Of a stretch of DNA of 64,000 nt, positions 61,173-64,000 are shown in pieces; positions within the stretch are counted from its first letter, which is position 1, and each line of letters starts with the position of its first letter. Source of the DNA: Candidatus Melainabacteria bacterium (GTDB lineage: Bacteria > Cyanobacteriota > Vampirovibrionia > 2-02-FULL-35-15); NCBI GenBank assembly GCA_023250195.1, contig JAHFBF010000002.1, forward strand, positions 62,001 through 126,000. Direction: 5' to 3'. The notes below the pieces were generated by a model that had not been told where the DNA came from, searched no databases, and was given only the letters and a program-made list of their open reading frames with translations. The translations under genes were made by a program, and so were the position numbers.

Positions 61173-61655
61173 ATGCCTATAGTTACTGCTACACAACTGG
61201 GATTGAATGCAACATTTTGGGGAATAAATCCTTGCTTTGATCAGTTAACTCATATTTTAAGTGAAAGAAATGTAAGTGTTGAACCGATACAGACTGATGC
61301 TGGTCGATCAATTATTTCAATTGGAACACCATCGATAGTTGTTTATCAGGGAGAACAAACTAATGGGAGAGATATTAATGAAAAGGAGATACGGGATTTA
61401 AAAATATCATATGAGCCAAGTGGACAATTAAAACCCGAACCTAAGCCGCCAGATAGGTTTACTCGTGTTTCTCAGGTAAGTGGTTTTGCCGCTTCATATT
61501 TAAGGGCGCATGGTTATAAAGTTAATGTAAGTATTGAAGATCCTGAACAATTACCAGATTTAGATTTAAACTCACAGCAAATAAGATTTGATCAGGTAGA
61601 TCCAGCTGCAATCGATCCTGAAGTGCTTAGAAGAGAATTAGGATTGGAGTATTAA
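61173..61655 (+). CDS. Unknown soluble protein
   Basis: 160 residues, no signal peptide. Start 9 nt after the previous stop, so probably in the same transcript. An acidic proline-rich part (GQLKPEPKPPDRF) and an ending LDLNSQQIRFDQVDPAAIDPEVL suggest a partly disordered protein. No family recognised. Confidence 0.5.
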   Translation: MPIVTATQLGLNATFWGINPCFDQLTHILSERNVSVEPIQTDAGRSIISIGTPSIVVYQGEQTNGRDINEKEIRDLKISYEPSGQLKPEPKPPDRFTRVSQVSGFAASYLRAHGYKVNVSIEDPEQLPDLDLNSQQIRFDQVDPAAIDPEVLRRELGLEY

Positions 61656-61668
61656 TATTTTAAAATAT

Positions 61669-63540
61669 TTAAGCAACAGATGTGTGTTTATCGGTTATAA
61701 CAGTCTTACCTGGTTCTTCTGGTGGGGCAGGGGTTTTATCTAGTACTTGTTTAATAGCTGCTAGAAATACTATCCCCTTTCCTACATTAGCTTCAAGGTA
61801 ACCTTGAATTATAGATTTTGTATGTGAATCGATTAAATCTGAAGTATCCTTTGTTAACACTGAAGGATGAGCTGTTATTTCAGCACTTTCATTATCACCA
61901 GAAGTAGTAAAAGTGATTTTTACAGTTATTGCATCTTTCTCTTTTGTTGGAGTACATTCAAAACTTACTATTCCAGTGGGCTCATTTTTAAATGTATAAT
62001 CTCCTAATTTACAGACTTTAGGGGTTTGAGGAGATTGATCATCTGATGATTTGATAGGTAGTTTTTCTGCAAAAGAAGTGGTTCTGCTTTGTGCTACTCT
62101 ATCCCGTAGGGCATTAGAGTCTAAAGGTGCATCAGGGGTAATCTGATGTCTGGTTTGTAATTCAGCATCAACAGCTAAAGGAGTAACTGTAGCACTATCA
62201 GTTTCAAGTTCAGCCTTAATGGCTCCTCTTAAAGCAAATACTGCAGCGTGTCTGCCTTGATTAATCGTTGCTTCTTTCTGAGATACCACGACTTCTTCTC
62301 CATTTCCATCTAAAATCCTGTAAAGGTTTTGTCTTCCAAGCGTCCTATCTAATAATTCTAAAGTTGGTCTAACACCAGTATATGCTGATAAGTGATCAAC
62401 AGGAATATGTTGTGGTTGAACACCTAATAAGTAACCAGTGATAATTCCAGCAGCAAGTCTATTATTTAAAAAAGAATTTAAAGTTAAAACCGTGGTACCT
62501 GCATACTCTCTTGTCTTAGTCTTTATTAAGACTCCACCTGAATCTCCGGGTTCAGCAAGAGCATTAGTAACAACTTTGCCTTGAAAAGTTTTAAGTTGTA
62601 TGTGTGGTCCTTGTGTAATAGCTTGTAAAATTGCACCAGGACCGGACTCTGTCCTTAACTCACCAAAGACATTTAGAAGACTATGCTTAAGTCTTTTTAG
62701 CTGCTCTGCTATTTTATCAATTTGTTCTGGTGTCAATTCTGAAACTATAACTTCACCTACAGAAACTAGTGTTGGATCCGTACAGCCAGCATGCCCAACC
62801 TTTACAACGATGTCTCCAACATTTGGGTATTCAGCCCCCATTCTAACTAGAGGCATTTGGTTATTTGGAATTCCTGGGAATTGAATATCAGCAGTTGGAT
62901 CTTTAAGTCCTAATATAGCTAAATCATTTATAGGATCTTCACCTAAAATTACAGCCTGAACTGAAACGATTTTTATTTCGCTTCCACTTGCTCCATTTGA
63001 TTGAGAAAAAACAGTTGGTGCAACTGGAACCGGAAAATCAATCCAGATTTCAGCACCTTGCTTTGTTAGCTCATGAATATCTTTGAGAACGTCTGACCCT
63101 GAGATTGGATTTCTATCTCTTGATCCTATTCCCATTGCATTTACATGATTTGCTCCTACAAAAATACCTTTTCCTATTCTTGCACAAGATCCTCCACCTA
63201 CTGGAACTGTTCCTTTTCCATTAGGCAGTTTCATAGTAACTCTTGGAACGCCTAAAGAAAGTAATAGGAGTGAACTAGGGTCTCCATTAATATCAAAACT
63301 TGAAGCTCTGTTTATTTCCCGCTGATCAGTTAATGTAGTTTCTGTGGTTTCTGTCTCATGTCTTTCAGAACCACCTTCCAGAATTGTTCTATTTGAGGTT
63401 TCTCTTCTAGTGGTTAAAGTTTTCAAGTCTCGAGCAAGTGGTGAATCTCCATAATGTTCTTGCCCAACATTAACACTGGGATTTTTTGCGCCAAAGAAAG
63501 AACTGATAAGTGATGGTCCATTAATAGTCATAAAACCCAC
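61669..63540 (-). CDS. Large trypsin-like serine protease without signal peptide
   Basis: 623 residues. The triad is His 132 (GANHV), Asp 206 (NDLAIL) and Ser 334 (GDSGGV). The first 90 residues are Thr/Glu-rich. After the protease domain comes a region of about 280 residues with no known fold (contains PDAPLDSNALRDR and ITVKITFTTSGDNESAEITAHP). AAAGGTGG lies 6 nt before the ATG. No signal peptide, no PDZ. It is the second such protease in the region and is unlike the first outside the triad. Confidence 0.75.
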   Translation of the reverse strand: MGFMTINGPSLISSFFGAKNPSVNVGQEHYGDSPLARDLKTLTTRRETSNRTILEGGSERHETETTETTLTDQREINRASSFDINGDPSSLLLLSLGVPRVTMKLPNGKGTVPVGGGSCARIGKGIFVGANHVNAMGIGSRDRNPISGSDVLKDIHELTKQGAEIWIDFPVPVAPTVFSQSNGASGSEIKIVSVQAVILGEDPINDLAILGLKDPTADIQFPGIPNNQMPLVRMGAEYPNVGDIVVKVGHAGCTDPTLVSVGEVIVSELTPEQIDKIAEQLKRLKHSLLNVFGELRTESGPGAILQAITQGPHIQLKTFQGKVVTNALAEPGDSGGVLIKTKTREYAGTTVLTLNSFLNNRLAAGIITGYLLGVQPQHIPVDHLSAYTGVRPTLELLDRTLGRQNLYRILDGNGEEVVVSQKEATINQGRHAAVFALRGAIKAELETDSATVTPLAVDAELQTRHQITPDAPLDSNALRDRVAQSRTTSFAEKLPIKSSDDQSPQTPKVCKLGDYTFKNEPTGIVSFECTPTKEKDAITVKITFTTSGDNESAEITAHPSVLTKDTSDLIDSHTKSIIQGYLEANVGKGIVFLAAIKQVLDKTPAPPEEPGKTVITDKHTSVA

Positions 63541-63658
63541 CTTTAGTAGTTAAAACCTCTATAGGAAAAATAACTTTATATATCAATTAAAGCAAAACAT
63601 TCAATCTAAAATCAAGAGATAAATATAAAGAGATTATTAAATTTAATACTTTCAAAAT

Positions 63659-64000
63659 CTAAAAACCAATATCTACGGTTAACGGATTATGATCAGAAAG
63701 ATGTCCTTTGAGAGAATAATTTAAAGTTTTTAGTGTTCTTCCGTTAAATGGTAAAAAATGTTTTCCTACAGGTTTTACAAAAAACCAATCAAGTTTAAAA
63801 TATGCAATTATCCTGGGTTCCTCCAGCTTAAAAGTACTTTTAAACCCTTTCCAATGTCTCTGGTTGGAGTTTGCAAGAAGTCCTCGTTTTCCATTTGAAC
63901 TCCTTTTTTTATCTCCACTTAAATCAAAAGTATTACCATCATTAAATTTAAATTTCTTTAAGTAGGCATAAAATTTTCTTTCATGATTTGGAAATATTAC
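63659..64000 (-). CDS. Endonuclease/exonuclease/phosphatase-family protein (partial)
   Basis: The last 114 codons read toward the window end. The C-terminal motif LSDHNPLTVDIGF is the classical SDHxPL of the EEP superfamily, whose members include DNases, lipid phosphatases and toxin-like enzymes. The preceding FKLDWFFVKPVGK fits the D-W (substrate loop) region. The start is outside the window, so length and export are unknown. Confidence 0.75.
   Translation of the reverse strand, partial: VIFPNHERKFYAYLKKFKFNDGNTFDLSGDKKRSSNGKRGLLANSNQRHWKGFKSTFKLEEPRIIAYFKLDWFFVKPVGKHFLPFNGRTLKTLNYSLKGHLSDHNPLTVDIGF

Noticed and set aside
1-64000. CRISPR array, rRNA operon, complete insertion sequence or prophage
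   Set aside because: No regularly spaced direct repeats, rRNA sequence, intact transposase or phage structural gene is visible.

Overview
The window is a gene-dense, low-G+C bacterial chromosome segment read with the standard code. Several genes point to a Gram-negative envelope: a heptosyltransferase, an ArnT-like glycosyltransferase, an O-antigen-ligase-like protein, UDP-xylose synthesis and RseP. A non-photosynthetic relative of Cyanobacteria (Melainabacteria/Vampirovibrionia or a neighbouring lineage) fits best. The reasons are a DUF3326 protein, a DUF4330 protein, the short DprA-like protein typical of cyanobacteria, a cyanobacterial-style RF1 GGQ region, and dispersed GTAGAGG...CCTCTAC palindromes like those common in filamentous cyanobacteria. 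No photosynthesis gene is visible. This placement is an inference from motifs and memory, not a search.

From 1 to about 30 kb the segment is mostly housekeeping. It holds the RapZ C-terminal domain, lepA, lipid A/LPS sugar enzymes, rseP, purE, tadA, tRNA-Arg, miaA, tsaD, trmD, uppP, frr, gcvT, thiO and nrdR. A leftward run follows (DUF4330, O-antigen ligase, rsfS, a PNP-like small protein, gpmI, a membrane protein), then DUF3326, argG, uppS, a secreted caspase/legumain-like protein and prfA. Genes are packed tightly; convergent neighbours often overlap at their stops (CTAG or TTAA shared, and 82 bp between miaA and tsaD). Many housekeeping genes have a -10-like hexamer 4 to 9 nt before the start codon and no Shine-Dalgarno sequence, so leaderless transcription looks common.

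From 30 to 42 kb there is an ORF6N remnant, a large unknown protein, tRNA-Ser, plsC, pcrA, the DprA-like gene, tRNA-Leu, rplA and rplK (without rplJ/rplL next to them), a D-aminopeptidase, a UDP-glucuronate decarboxylase, a heme-oxygenase-like protein and an unknown protein.

From tRNA-Asp (42.15 kb) to the end the content is accessory. A HEPN/MNT pair abuts and overlaps the tRNA, followed by a RhuM-Fic fusion and a second, decayed RhuM fragment. Several short coding-like remnants without starts lie between unknown proteins. The rest includes a methyltransferase, a secreted YVTN propeller, two trypsin-like proteases without signal peptides, a GNAT enzyme, a membrane spermidine-synthase-like protein, a Tat-exported DUF1501 protein, secreted Cys-rich and Ser/Gly-rich proteins, an asymmetric ABC-F ATPase and the end of an endonuclease/exonuclease/phosphatase-family gene. 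I see no CRISPR array, no intact insertion sequence and no rRNA. Secreted and accessory genes more often carry clear Shine-Dalgarno sequences than the housekeeping genes do.
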